Assembly (NCBI RefSeq): GCF_042433055.1
Contig: NZ_JBHLWB010000008.1
Span: forward strand, 71,797-135,796
From: Gallibacterium trehalosifermentans
GTDB lineage: Bacteria; Pseudomonadota; Gammaproteobacteria; Enterobacterales; Pasteurellaceae
Reading direction: 5' to 3'
DNA: 64,000 bases
A model generated the notes under the pieces. That model was given only the letters and a program-made list of their open reading frames with translations, made no database searches and was not told the origin of the DNA. This document shows positions 44,798-53,812 of this stretch, one piece after another (position 1 is the first letter of the stretch; each line of letters begins with the position of its first letter). The position numbers and the translations under genes are program-made.

Positions 44798-46027
44798 TTA
44801 TTTTAGCCAGCTGGTTGGGTTGATGGGCGTGCCTTGACGGCGAATTTCAAAGTAAAGTGCAGCATGGCGTGAATCTTCGCTTTGCCCTACTTGTGCAATG
44901 ATTTCACCAGCACGGACAACATCACCATTTTTAACATTGAGCGTACTATTATAACCGTAAATACTCATATCGCCTTTGCCATGATCAATGACAATAACTA
45001 AACCGTAACCTTGTAGGCGGTTGGCTAAAATGACTTTCCCTGCAGCAATAGCACGCACGTTCGCACCGCGATTAGCTTGAATCACAATACCTTTCCAACG
45101 AATTTCACCCATCTGAATTGAACCAAAACGGTTGCTAATTTTTCCAACTACTGGCATGGCATATTGACGTTTAGCCGCGCCTAATCCATTGCCTCGACCG
45201 ACAAGTTGTTGTTCTTTTTCAGTTGGTTGATAGTCTTGATGTTTTTCTTCCGCTTGTTTTTGTTTCTGTTTTAAATTGGCTAACTCTTGTTGTTCTCTTG
45301 CTTTGGCAGCTCGTTCTGCAGCAAGAATTTCTTGACGAAGTCTATTTTCATTCTCTTTTAAGCGAGCGAGCTTGTCCTGATTAACGGCAATACTTTGATT
45401 CAGTTTACTTAATGTAGATTGATGTTCATTTTTTACTTGTTGTAATGAACGTTGTTGTTTTTGTTGTTCAGAAATTTGTTGCTGTTGTTGCTGTTGTTGT
45501 TCTTTAACTAACTGCTGTTGCTGCTTTAACTGTTGTTGTGTTTGTTTAAGTTCTTGAATAAGTTTAATTTTTTGCTGGTTAAAATGCTTATAATAAGTAT
45601 TCATTCGATCACTATTACGAGCATCTGCCGAAAATATTTTTTCTAAATCATGTAACTGTAAATTTTTACGATAAGCAGAATCTAGCAACTGTTCTAATTG
45701 TTTTTTCTGTTCTTTTTCTTGTTGTTGTAAGCGAGAGATCTGCTTTTGTGTTGATTGAATATGTTTATTGAGGTTTTTTAGCGCATCTTGTTGCTGTTTT
45801 AACTGATGGCTAATTAATTCAATTTTTTGTTCTTGCTGTTTTAATTGTGTTTGTAATTGGCTTTTTTCTTGTTGTTGTTGGGAAATTTTTTGTTCTTGTT
45901 GTTTGATTTGTTGTTGAATATTTTGTAGATCATTAGCGGCATAGGCGGTCGTTACAACCCCTACGAAGAAAAATACATTTCGTAGAAAAACAGTAAGATA
46001 ACACCATAAAACTACAAACTTAGTCAT
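44798..46027 (-). CDS. envC: Murein hydrolase activator EnvC
   Basis: A 409-aa periplasmic protein that activates the amidases AmiA/AmiB at the division site. N-terminal hydrophobic signal (about 8-30), then a very glutamine-rich coiled coil (about 32-270) and a C-terminal LytM (M23-like) domain (about 285-409) with RFGSIQMGEIRWKGIVI and GQSEDSRHAALYFEIRRQG (short GDVVRAGEIIAQVG). A complete zinc HxxxD/HxH set is not evident, as expected for a non-enzymatic activator. The coiled coil contains a run of nine glutamines. Confidence 0.93.
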   Translation of the reverse strand: MTKFVVLWCYLTVFLRNVFFFVGVVTTAYAANDLQNIQQQIKQQEQKISQQQQEKSQLQTQLKQQEQKIELISHQLKQQQDALKNLNKHIQSTQKQISRLQQQEKEQKKQLEQLLDSAYRKNLQLHDLEKIFSADARNSDRMNTYYKHFNQQKIKLIQELKQTQQQLKQQQQLVKEQQQQQQQQISEQQKQQRSLQQVKNEHQSTLSKLNQSIAVNQDKLARLKENENRLRQEILAAERAAKAREQQELANLKQKQKQAEEKHQDYQPTEKEQQLVGRGNGLGAAKRQYAMPVVGKISNRFGSIQMGEIRWKGIVIQANRGANVRAIAAGKVILANRLQGYGLVIVIDHGKGDMSIYGYNSTLNVKNGDVVRAGEIIAQVGQSEDSRHAALYFEIRRQGTPINPTSWLK

Positions 46028-46195
46028 AACAAATCAACAATCTCATAACAAACAGAGGACAAATGACTATTATTTTAGAGTTTTTTTTGCTAAAGATCAG
46101 CAATTCCAACAAAAGCAGAAGCGCTCTATTTTAAAAAGCATCATTTTTTGTTATAAATGGCGCAGTTTTTTGATCTAATTTTTAGGAGAGTAATT

Positions 46196-46879
46196 ATGCA
46201 ATTAGTATTTATTCGTCATGGATTAAGTGAATGGAACGCATTAAACCTATTCACTGGCTGGCGTGATGTGAACCTCAGCGAAAAAGGGGTAGAAGAAGCC
46301 AAAGCAGCTGGTCGCAAATTAAAAGAAGCAGGCTTTGAATTTGATATCGCGTTCACCTCTGTTTTAACTCGCGCAATCAAAACCTGTAACCTCGTATTAG
46401 AAGAATCAAACCAATTATGGGTACCTCAAATTAAAACTTGGCGTTTAAATGAGCGTCATTATGGTGGTTTGCAAGGTTTAAATAAAAAAGAAGCAGCCGA
46501 ACAACACGGTGATGAACAAGTGCATATTTGGCGCCGTTCATATGATGTATTACCACCAGCATTAGCAAAAGATGATCCAAACTCAGCACACAACGATCGC
46601 CGTTACCAACACTTACCAGCAGACGTTGTACCTGATTGTGAAAACTTAAAAGTAACCCTAGATCGCGTATTACCATTCTGGGAAGACCAAATTGCCCCAG
46701 CACTATTAGCTGGCAAACGCGTTCTTGTCGCCGCACACGGCAACTCATTACGTGCGTTAGCAAAACATATTGAAGGCATCTCAGACGAAGGCATTATGGA
46801 TCTTGAAATCCCAACAGGTCAGCCTTTAGTTTATGAACTAAGTGATGACCTTAAAGTAGTGAAAAAATACTACCTTTAA
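46196..46879 (+). CDS. gpmA: 2,3-bisphosphoglycerate-dependent phosphoglycerate mutase GpmA
   Basis: A glycolytic enzyme interconverting 3- and 2-phosphoglycerate, 227 aa from ATG 46196 (MQLVFIRHGLSEWN), just after TAGGAGAGTAATT; an upstream extension to 46157 is rejected. The catalytic His is in the RHG motif (His8), a second His in AAHGNS. In E. coli the cofactor-independent mutase gpmM lies next to envC-yibQ; here the cofactor-dependent enzyme is divergent from envC instead. A TATAAA -10-like hexamer lies near 46152. Confidence 0.96.
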   Translation: MQLVFIRHGLSEWNALNLFTGWRDVNLSEKGVEEAKAAGRKLKEAGFEFDIAFTSVLTRAIKTCNLVLEESNQLWVPQIKTWRLNERHYGGLQGLNKKEAAEQHGDEQVHIWRRSYDVLPPALAKDDPNSAHNDRRYQHLPADVVPDCENLKVTLDRVLPFWEDQIAPALLAGKRVLVAAHGNSLRALAKHIEGISDEGIMDLEIPTGQPLVYELSDDLKVVKKYYL

Positions 46880-46897
46880 TGCTTAATTGAAAAAGTA

Positions 46898-46938
46898 AGG
46901 CACTTTTCTGTTACTCCAGAAAGGTGCTTTCTTTTTGT
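46898..46938 (+). terminator. Rho-independent terminator after gpmA
   Basis: Imperfect stem GCACTTTTCTG / CAGAAAGGTGC with a 6-nt loop, followed by TTTCTTTTTG, about 20 bases past the gpmA stop. Confidence 0.8.
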
Positions 46939-47099
46939 TGTCATTTTATTTCTCAAGCGACTTTTATGAGTGTAATCCTAATAATGAATAAAATGGGCTG
47001 AACTATATTAAGAAAAATAAAGGTTTCGATTGTTTAGTTCTAGTGAGAAAGGTTATACTTATCCGACTTTTGACTAGCATTTAAGAAGAGATTAACTAA

Positions 47100-47543
47100 A
47101 TGGAAGAATTTATGCCAAAAGCTATCGCATTTGCCTCACAGCATACTGTGATGGTCGTTGCGTGGGTAGTTGTATTTTTTGGAACAATTTATGTATTTAT
47201 AAAAAGTATGCTTCCTGGTCCGAAAGAAGTTGACCAAGCAACTTTAACTCAGCTCATTAATAAACAAAATGGCATTATTATTGATTTACGCAGTACAGAA
47301 GAGTTTACTCGTGGTCATATTGCAGGCAGTCAAAATATTTTGCCAAATGATATTAAACAAAAAAATATTGGCAAAATTGCCAAACATACAGAATCGCCAG
47401 TAGTGGTAGTGTGTCGTTCAGGTTTAACAGCGCGTACCTCAGCTGCACAACTATATAAACAAGGATTTAAGCAAGTATTTACCTTGAAAGATGGCGTTGA
47501 AGGCTGGAAAGCAGCAAATCTCCCACTTGTTAAAGATCACTAA
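47100..47543 (+). CDS. yibN: Membrane-anchored rhodanese-like protein YibN
   Basis: A 147-aa protein with one N-terminal membrane helix (about 16-36) and a cytoplasmic rhodanese domain (about 50-143; IIDLRSTEEFTRGHIAGSQN, short DLRSTEEFTRGHIAGS), with a cysteine in the active-site loop VVCRSGLTA. E. coli YibN lacks an obvious sulphurtransferase role. Two starts are possible, ATG 47100 and ATG 47112; the second has GGAAG before it. It lies 23 bases before secB, as in E. coli, but with no grxC between them. Confidence 0.88.
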   Translation: MEEFMPKAIAFASQHTVMVVAWVVVFFGTIYVFIKSMLPGPKEVDQATLTQLINKQNGIIIDLRSTEEFTRGHIAGSQNILPNDIKQKNIGKIAKHTESPVVVVCRSGLTARTSAAQLYKQGFKQVFTLKDGVEGWKAANLPLVKDH

Positions 47544-47566
47544 TACATTAAAAAAGGAAACTAACT

Positions 47567-48091
47567 ATGGCAGACGAAAACAAACCACTGGACGAACAAC
47601 AACCAGCGACAGAAGAGCAACAAGCTCAGCCAGTACTTCAAATCCAACGCATTTATGTAAAAGATATTTCGTTTGAAGCACCGAATTTACCACATCTTTT
47701 CCAACAAGAATGGAAACCAGTGTTAAACTTCGATCTTAATACAGAAACAACGGCTTTAGCAGACGGACTTTATGAAGTGGTATTACATGTTTCAGTAGAA
47801 ACAAAACTAGAAGAGAGTGATACGGTTGCATTTATTTGTGAAGTAAAACAAGCAGGTATTTTTGCAATTAGTGGTTTAGAAGAAATGCAATTAGCGCACG
47901 CCTTAACTTCACAATGCCCTAATATGTTATTCCCATATGTGCGTGAATTAGTGGCTAACTTAGTTAACCGCGGTACATTCCCAGCATTAAATCTTGCACC
48001 AGTAAACTTTGATGCGCTGTTTATTGAATATTTACAACGTCAACAAGCAGAACAAGCTGCACAAGAAGACGCACCTGCGACAGTAAATTAG
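47567..48091 (+). CDS. secB: Protein-export chaperone SecB
   Basis: A 174-aa tetrameric chaperone that holds preproteins unfolded and passes them to SecA. Typical sequence: LQIQRIYVKDISFEAPNLPH (20 aa) and FPYVRELVANLVNRGTFP. The N-terminus is rich in Gln/Glu. AAAAAGGAAAC precedes ATG. A strong hairpin terminator follows, which separates it from gpsA. Confidence 0.97.
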   Translation: MADENKPLDEQQPATEEQQAQPVLQIQRIYVKDISFEAPNLPHLFQQEWKPVLNFDLNTETTALADGLYEVVLHVSVETKLEESDTVAFICEVKQAGIFAISGLEEMQLAHALTSQCPNMLFPYVRELVANLVNRGTFPALNLAPVNFDALFIEYLQRQQAEQAAQEDAPATVN

Positions 48092-48099
48092 TTTACTCT

Positions 48100-48137
48100 T
48101 ACAAGGTATCTTTCCATAAGATACCTTGTAATTTCTT
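48100..48137 (+). terminator. Rho-independent terminator after secB
   Basis: Thirteen-base-pair stem TACAAGGTATCTT / AAGATACCTTGTA with a 5-nt loop and ATTTCTT tail, nine bases after the secB stop. Confidence 0.8.
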
Positions 48138-48216
48138 ACTTTTCACAAAATTCTCTTGCAATCCTCTTTCATTCGTCTATTTTTTCCTTTGATTAAGAAA
48201 AGATAAACTTTTTAAG

Positions 48217-49230
48217 GTGATGATGATGACACAATTTCCACCAATAACCGTTATTGGTGCAGGTTCGTATGGGACAGCACTAGCGATTGCTTTATCAAGA
48301 AATGGTTTCCCAACCATCTTATGGGGGCGTAATCAGACTGAAATGATAGAGATGGCAAGGCAACGTGAAAATCGTCGTTTCCTTTCTGGCGTAAAATTCC
48401 CAGAGGCATTACAACTAGAGAGTGATCTAGTTCGTGCAATTCAAGCTGCTCGTGATATTTTATTAGTTGTGCCGAGCCATGTTTTTGCCGAGGTATTACA
48501 GCAGATTAAACCATTTTTGCATCCAACGCATCGCATTATCTGGGCAAGTAAAGGTTTAGAGCATGACAGTGGTCGTTTGCTTCATCAAGTGGCAGAAGAC
48601 ATTATTGGTACCTCTTATCCATTAGCGGTATTGTCTGGCCCAACCTTTGCGAAAGAGTTAGCAGCAGGTTTACCAACAGCGATTGTACTTTCTGCGAAAA
48701 ATCAAGAATTTTCACAAGAATTACAAGAGCGTATTCATTGTAGTAAGCATTTTCGCGTTTATTTGAATAGCGATATGATTGGTGTGCAGTTAGGCGGTGC
48801 AATTAAAAATGTCATTGCGATAGGCGCAGGCGTATCAGACGGTATTGGTTATGGGGCTAATGCGAGAACTGCTTTGATTACACGAGGCTTAGCAGAAATC
48901 TCTCGTTTAGGTGCATCATTGGGTGCAGAGCCACAAACTTTTATGGGAATGGCAGGATTAGGTGATTTAGTGTTGACGTGTACCGATGATCAATCTCGTA
49001 ATCGCCGTTTTGGCATGATGATTGGTAAAGGTTATAGTGTTGAACAAGCGATGCAAGAGATTGGGCAAGTGGTTGAAGGGTATTATAATACGCAAGAAGC
49101 ATACCGTTTAGCACAACGACAACAAGTTGAAATGCCGATTGTAGAACAGATTTATCAAATGCTATTTTGTGGGTTAACTGCAACGGAAGCGGCAAGAAAC
49201 TTACTTGCCAGAGAGAAAAAAAGTGAGTAG
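48217..49230 (+). CDS. gpsA: NAD(P)-dependent glycerol-3-phosphate dehydrogenase GpsA
   Basis: Reduces dihydroxyacetone phosphate to sn-glycerol-3-phosphate for phospholipid synthesis. 337 aa: Rossmann motif GAGSYGTA (near residue 15), catalytic Lys in GGAIKNVIAIGAGVSDG (short GGAIKNVIAIG) and GLGDLVLTCTDDQSRNR. The start is one of GTG 48217 or the tandem ATGs at 48220/48223/48226; AAGG lies just upstream. It is followed ten bases later by cysE. Confidence 0.95.
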   Translation: MMMMTQFPPITVIGAGSYGTALAIALSRNGFPTILWGRNQTEMIEMARQRENRRFLSGVKFPEALQLESDLVRAIQAARDILLVVPSHVFAEVLQQIKPFLHPTHRIIWASKGLEHDSGRLLHQVAEDIIGTSYPLAVLSGPTFAKELAAGLPTAIVLSAKNQEFSQELQERIHCSKHFRVYLNSDMIGVQLGGAIKNVIAIGAGVSDGIGYGANARTALITRGLAEISRLGASLGAEPQTFMGMAGLGDLVLTCTDDQSRNRRFGMMIGKGYSVEQAMQEIGQVVEGYYNTQEAYRLAQRQQVEMPIVEQIYQMLFCGLTATEAARNLLAREKKSE

Positions 49231-49239
49231 GAGAGGATT

Positions 49240-50031
49240 ATGTCAACATTATTACAACGAATTTGGCAAGGTATTCGTGAAGAGGCGGCATTATTAGTCG
49301 AGCAAGAACCTTCTTTAGCCAGTTTTTTCCATTCCACGATTTTAGCTCATCAACATTTAGGGACTGCACTAAGTTATATTTTGGCAAATAAGTTATCCAG
49401 TACCACCATGCCTGCTATTTCGTTGCGTGAAATTATTGATGACGTCTATCATGATAATCCAAAAATTATTGAGAGTGCAGCTTATGATATTGAAGCGGTT
49501 CGCTTGCGAGATCCTGCGGTAGGATTATATTCAACACCACTGTTGTATTTGAAAGGATTTCACGCTTTGCAAAGTTATCGGATTACTCACTGTTTATGGC
49601 AACAACAACGTAAAGCATTAGCGATCTATTTACAAAATCAGATTTCAGTTGCGTTTGATGTTGATATTCACCCAGCAGCGCAAATCGGGCGTGGTATTAT
49701 GCTGGATCACGCCACTGGAATTGTGATCGGCGAAACCTCCGTTGTAGAAAATGATGTATCAATTTTACAAGATGTAACGTTAGGTGGAACGGGGAAAGAA
49801 GTGGGTGATCGCCACCCAAAAGTGCGTAAAGGTGTGATGATTGGGGCTGGCGCGAAAATTTTAGGCAATATTGAAGTTGGAACATATGCCAAAATTGGGG
49901 CGTGTTCGGTTGTGTTGCAGCCTGTACCTGAATACTCAACAGTGGCTGGTGTACCAGCGAAATTAATTAGTCAAGATAAACAAGCTAAACCAGCGTTAGA
50001 AATGAATCAATATTTTACTTGTGAGCAGTAA
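49240..50031 (+). CDS. cysE: Serine O-acetyltransferase CysE
   Basis: Acetylates L-serine with acetyl-CoA, the committed step of cysteine synthesis. 263 aa: N-terminal helical domain and C-terminal left-handed beta-helix of hexapeptide repeats (about 140-240). The catalytic pair lies in DIHPAAQIGRGIMLDHATG (Asp and His). An AGGAGAGGATT site precedes the ATG. Confidence 0.96.
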   Translation: MSTLLQRIWQGIREEAALLVEQEPSLASFFHSTILAHQHLGTALSYILANKLSSTTMPAISLREIIDDVYHDNPKIIESAAYDIEAVRLRDPAVGLYSTPLLYLKGFHALQSYRITHCLWQQQRKALAIYLQNQISVAFDVDIHPAAQIGRGIMLDHATGIVIGETSVVENDVSILQDVTLGGTGKEVGDRHPKVRKGVMIGAGAKILGNIEVGTYAKIGACSVVLQPVPEYSTVAGVPAKLISQDKQAKPALEMNQYFTCEQ

Positions 50032-50077
50032 AAATGATATTTCGCTAAACGAGTTGTTTAGAATCAAGGAGTTATTT

Positions 50078-52444
50078 ATGCAGTATCAAGATCCTCACTA
50101 TGCAGAAGAAGTAGAAAAATATGGAAATCCAATTCCAAGTCGTGAGTTGATCCTCACTGTTATCCGTGATCATCATGCTCCAATGAGCAAAGAAGAGCTT
50201 TTGCATACGTTAGCGATTTATGATCCTGAATTACAAGAAGCAATGCGTCGTCGTTTACGTGCGATGGAGAATGATGGACAGTTAGTTTTTACCAAACGGA
50301 AGCGTTATGCGTTACCAGAGCGTTTAGATTTATTAAAAGGGACTGTGATCGGGCATAAAGATGGCTATGGTTTTTTACAAGTAGATGGCTCAAAAGATGA
50401 TTGGTTTATTCCGAATGGTCAAATGCAAAAGGTATTGCATGATGATTATGTATTGGCACAGCCTAATGGTTTTGATCGCCGTGGGCGGAAAGAAGTACGG
50501 ATTGTACGTGTTTTAGAACGACGTAAGAAACAAATTGTTGGGCGTTTTTTCTTAGAAGATGGAATCGGTTATGTGGTACCAGATGATAGTCGGATTAATC
50601 ATGATATTGTGATCCCGAATGAATATCGTGCTGGGGCAAGAATGGGGCAAGTTGTTGTTGTTGAGTTAAAGAGTAAAGAAAATAGTTTTTCTCCTTTAAC
50701 TGGGCGTATCACTGAAGTATTAGGCGAGAATATGGCAAAAGGCATGGAAGTGGAAATAGCCATTCGTAATTATGATATTCCGCATACTTGGTCTGCTGCG
50801 GTGCAAACACAAATTGCAGAATTAAATGAAGTTGTTGCTGAAAAAGATAAACAAGGGCGAGTTGATTTACGTGATTTGCCTCTCGTTACGATTGATGGTG
50901 AAGATGCACGAGATTTTGATGATGCCGTATTTTGTCAGAAAAATCCGCAAGGCGGTTGGACGTTATGGGTAGCGATTGCAGATGTGAGTTATTATGTTCG
51001 CCCACATACTGCCTTAGACCAAGAAGCTCGCCAACGTGGTAATTCGGTTTATTTTCCAAGTCGTGTGGTACCAATGTTGCCAGAAGTGTTGTCGAATGGC
51101 TTATGTTCTTTAAATCCACAAGTTGATCGCTTATGTATGGTCTGCGAAATGCAGATTTCCACAAGAGGGAAAGTACAACAATATCAATTTTATGAAGCGG
51201 TAATGAATTCGCACGCACGTTTAACCTATAGTAAAGTGTGGAGGATCTTACAGGGCGATGAAGAACTTAGTGAACGTTATCAGACACTGGTACCACATTT
51301 ACAAGAACTTTATGCGATGTTTAAAGTCTTATTGACCGCACGTCATAAACGTGGGGCGATTGATTTTGAAACGATCGAAACAAAGTTTATTTTCAATGAT
51401 TTAGGAAAAATAGAACGTATTGAACCTGTTGAGCGAAATGATGCACATAAATTAATTGAAGAGTGTATGATAGCGGCAAATATCTGTGCTGCCCATTTTA
51501 TGGAACAACATCAAGAACCAGCACTTTATCGTATTCATGCGGTACCAGGTGAAGAAAAATTAACCTCATTTAGAACATTTTTGCGTGAGTGTGGATTGAC
51601 GTTAGAGGGTGGGTTAAAACCGACACCAGCCGATTATGCTAAGTTAATGGAGCAAGTAAGAGAACGTTCTGATAAAGAGTTAATCCAAACAATGTTGCTG
51701 CGTTCGTTAAGCCAAGCGGTTTATAACGGAGATAATATTGGACACTTTGGTTTAGCCTTGACAGAATATGCCCATTTTACCTCGCCGATTCGCCGTTATC
51801 CTGATTTATCTTTACATCGTGGCATTAAGTATTTGTTGGCGAAAGCGCAAGGTTCGAGTAAACGTACTACTAAAGGTGGTGGTTATCATTATACGTTAGA
51901 TGAAATTGATCTCTTAGGTGATCACTGCTCAATGACGGAACGCCGTGCAGACGAAGCAACACGAGATGTTGCTGATTGGCTAAAATGTGAATTTATGCAA
52001 GATCACGTTGGTGAGGTGTTTGACGGGACGATCTCCAGCGTAACAGGATTTGGTTTCTTTGTCCGTTTAGATACATTATTTATTGATGGTTTAGTCCATA
52101 TCTCTACGTTAGAAAATGATTATTATCGTTTTGATCCAAGTGGACAACGATTAATCGGTGAAAATAGTGGTATGTTGTATCGCATTGGCGATAAAGTTAC
52201 TGTTCGTGTGGAAGCAGTAAGTCTAGAGGAAAAAACAGTAGATTTCTCTTTAGTCGCCACTTCTCGCCAACCACGTCGTTTAGGAAAAACGGAAAAAGAT
52301 CGTGTGCTAAAAAGTATGCGTTATGCGGAAAGCTTACAAAAAAGATTACGCAAGCAAGTTGATGGAGAAGAAACAAAGCGGAAAGCGAAGAAGAAAAAAG
52401 CAACGCGAAAAGCAAGAACAACGAAAAGTAAAAAACGGAAATAG
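50078..52444 (+). CDS. rnr: Ribonuclease R
   Basis: A 3'-5' exoribonuclease that degrades structured RNA. I chose ATG 50078 (MQYQDPHYAEEV) because AAGGAG lies 6 bases upstream; the frame extends to a GTG at 50021 inside cysE. About 788 aa. N-terminal helix-turn-helix and cold-shock domains precede the RNB catalytic domain with conserved aspartates in DGEDARDFDDAVF (near residue 275). A C-terminal S1 domain (GFGFFVRLDTLFIDGLVHIS, 20 aa) and a lysine/arginine-rich tail follow. Confidence 0.95.
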   Translation: MQYQDPHYAEEVEKYGNPIPSRELILTVIRDHHAPMSKEELLHTLAIYDPELQEAMRRRLRAMENDGQLVFTKRKRYALPERLDLLKGTVIGHKDGYGFLQVDGSKDDWFIPNGQMQKVLHDDYVLAQPNGFDRRGRKEVRIVRVLERRKKQIVGRFFLEDGIGYVVPDDSRINHDIVIPNEYRAGARMGQVVVVELKSKENSFSPLTGRITEVLGENMAKGMEVEIAIRNYDIPHTWSAAVQTQIAELNEVVAEKDKQGRVDLRDLPLVTIDGEDARDFDDAVFCQKNPQGGWTLWVAIADVSYYVRPHTALDQEARQRGNSVYFPSRVVPMLPEVLSNGLCSLNPQVDRLCMVCEMQISTRGKVQQYQFYEAVMNSHARLTYSKVWRILQGDEELSERYQTLVPHLQELYAMFKVLLTARHKRGAIDFETIETKFIFNDLGKIERIEPVERNDAHKLIEECMIAANICAAHFMEQHQEPALYRIHAVPGEEKLTSFRTFLRECGLTLEGGLKPTPADYAKLMEQVRERSDKELIQTMLLRSLSQAVYNGDNIGHFGLALTEYAHFTSPIRRYPDLSLHRGIKYLLAKAQGSSKRTTKGGGYHYTLDEIDLLGDHCSMTERRADEATRDVADWLKCEFMQDHVGEVFDGTISSVTGFGFFVRLDTLFIDGLVHISTLENDYYRFDPSGQRLIGENSGMLYRIGDKVTVRVEAVSLEEKTVDFSLVATSRQPRRLGKTEKDRVLKSMRYAESLQKRLRKQVDGEETKRKAKKKKATRKARTTKSKKRK

Positions 52445-52458
52445 TTTGAGATAATAAA

Positions 52459-53199
52459 ATGAGTGAACAAATTTATGGTATTCATGCGGTGTCGGCGGTA
52501 TTAGCAACGGCGCCAGAGCGATTAATCGAAGTAATGGTGTTGAAAGGACGTGAGGATAAACGTTTACTCCCTTTATTGGAAGAGTTAACTCAACTCGGTA
52601 TTTCAATACAATATCTTACTCGTCAAGCCTTAGATAAGAAAGCTGATGGGGAAGTGCATCAAGGCATTATTGCACGAGTACAAGCACCAAAAGAATATAA
52701 CGAAAATGATCTTTATAGCTTATTGAATAAGAAAGATAAGCCTTTCTTGCTTGTTCTTGATGGGGTTACGGATCCGCATAATCTTGGGGCGTGCTTACGA
52801 ACTGCTGATGCGGCAGGCGTCGATGCAGTGATTGTGCCAAAAGATAAATCGGCTCAATTAACTGCAGTAGCACGCAAAGTTGCCTGTGGTGCAGCGGAAG
52901 TGATGCCATTAGTGCGAGTAACTAATTTAGCGCGGACATTAAAAACCTTACAAGAGGAATATAATATTTGGGTGGTGGGTACCGCTGGAGAAGCTGAACA
53001 TTCTATCTATCAAACAACCTTAACAGGAGCGATTGCCTTGGTCATGGGGGCAGAGGGTGATGGAATGCGCCGTTTAACTAGAGAATCTTGCGATCAGTTA
53101 GTTAGTATTCCAATGCAAGGTTCAGTCTCATCATTGAATGTTTCTGTTGCAACAGGTGTATGCTTGTTTGAAATTGTAAGACAACAATCATTAGTTTAA
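52459..53199 (+). CDS. rlmB: 23S rRNA (guanosine-2251-2'-O)-methyltransferase RlmB
   Basis: A 246-aa SPOUT methyltransferase that modifies G2251 in the peptidyl-transferase P loop. N-terminal substrate-binding domain (about 1-75; YGIHAVSAVLATAPERL) and knotted catalytic domain with DPHNLGACLRTADAAGVDAV (20 aa), MGAEGDGMRRL and SVSSLNVSVATGVCLFE. It lies 14 bases downstream of rnr, the conserved rnr-rlmB pair. Confidence 0.95.
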   Translation: MSEQIYGIHAVSAVLATAPERLIEVMVLKGREDKRLLPLLEELTQLGISIQYLTRQALDKKADGEVHQGIIARVQAPKEYNENDLYSLLNKKDKPFLLVLDGVTDPHNLGACLRTADAAGVDAVIVPKDKSAQLTAVARKVACGAAEVMPLVRVTNLARTLKTLQEEYNIWVVGTAGEAEHSIYQTTLTGAIALVMGAEGDGMRRLTRESCDQLVSIPMQGSVSSLNVSVATGVCLFEIVRQQSLV

Positions 53200-53211
53200 G
53201 TGGATTTGTGT

Positions 53212-53778
53212 ATGTTAAAAAAATTGTTTCTTTCAACATCAATTCTATTATTAGCGGCTTGTTCTGCACAGAATGATGATCTTTATCCGGCAGAATATGC
53301 AAATGCAGATTATGAGTTAAGTAATGAAGATGCACAACGTTGGGTAATTGCAAGCCATCAGGCAGAGCAATGTATCTATCCAAATTTAACGCGTATTCAA
53401 CAAGAACATTTTTCTAAGGAAGATGCTTATATCTATTCACAATATGTCTTTTTCTATCCATTAGAAAGTGTGATTGGTGCAGAATATGTGAAGATGATTC
53501 AGGCAGACGAAAAATCAATGGGTTTTGCGCAATACCAATTCAAAAAGTATAAGCAAACTGCATTTGCACCAATGCCAGCTGGAGATTGTGCTACATTAAG
53601 AGTGAAGGCACGAGATGACCTTAAAGTGGTTAAAGGGCAGTATCAAAGTGGTATGGCGATTGATGAGGTAAAACCAGCCGTAGCAGAAAGTAAGAAGAAT
53701 CCAGATGGTATTGCAACGAATGAGAATAAATTCTTTTTTGATATTATCAAATGGGGTGCAGCTTTGTTTATTTTATAG
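53212..53778 (+). CDS. Uncharacterised lipoprotein (Pasteurellaceae-type)
   Basis: About 188 aa. ATG 53212 starts a lipoprotein signal peptide MLKKLFLSTSILLLAACSAQ with lipobox LAAC (Cys17). The mature part is acidic, has a second and third cysteine (EQCIYPN and GDCATLR) that may pair, and ends in a hydrophobic segment FFFDIIKWGAALFIL, unusual for a lipoprotein. I think it belongs to a Pasteurellaceae family of unknown function (possibly DUF5358), but cannot confirm this. It follows rlmB directly and may be co-transcribed. No catalytic motif is visible. Confidence 0.7.
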   Translation: MLKKLFLSTSILLLAACSAQNDDLYPAEYANADYELSNEDAQRWVIASHQAEQCIYPNLTRIQQEHFSKEDAYIYSQYVFFYPLESVIGAEYVKMIQADEKSMGFAQYQFKKYKQTAFAPMPAGDCATLRVKARDDLKVVKGQYQSGMAIDEVKPAVAESKKNPDGIATNENKFFFDIIKWGAALFIL

Positions 53779-53812
53779 CCAGATGAAGTGTCGGATCTTT
53801 TGGATCCGATAC

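Noticed and set aside
50021..50077. GTG start of rnr inside cysE
   Set aside because: AAGGAG six bases before ATG 50078 and the RNase R-like N-terminus from there favour the later start.
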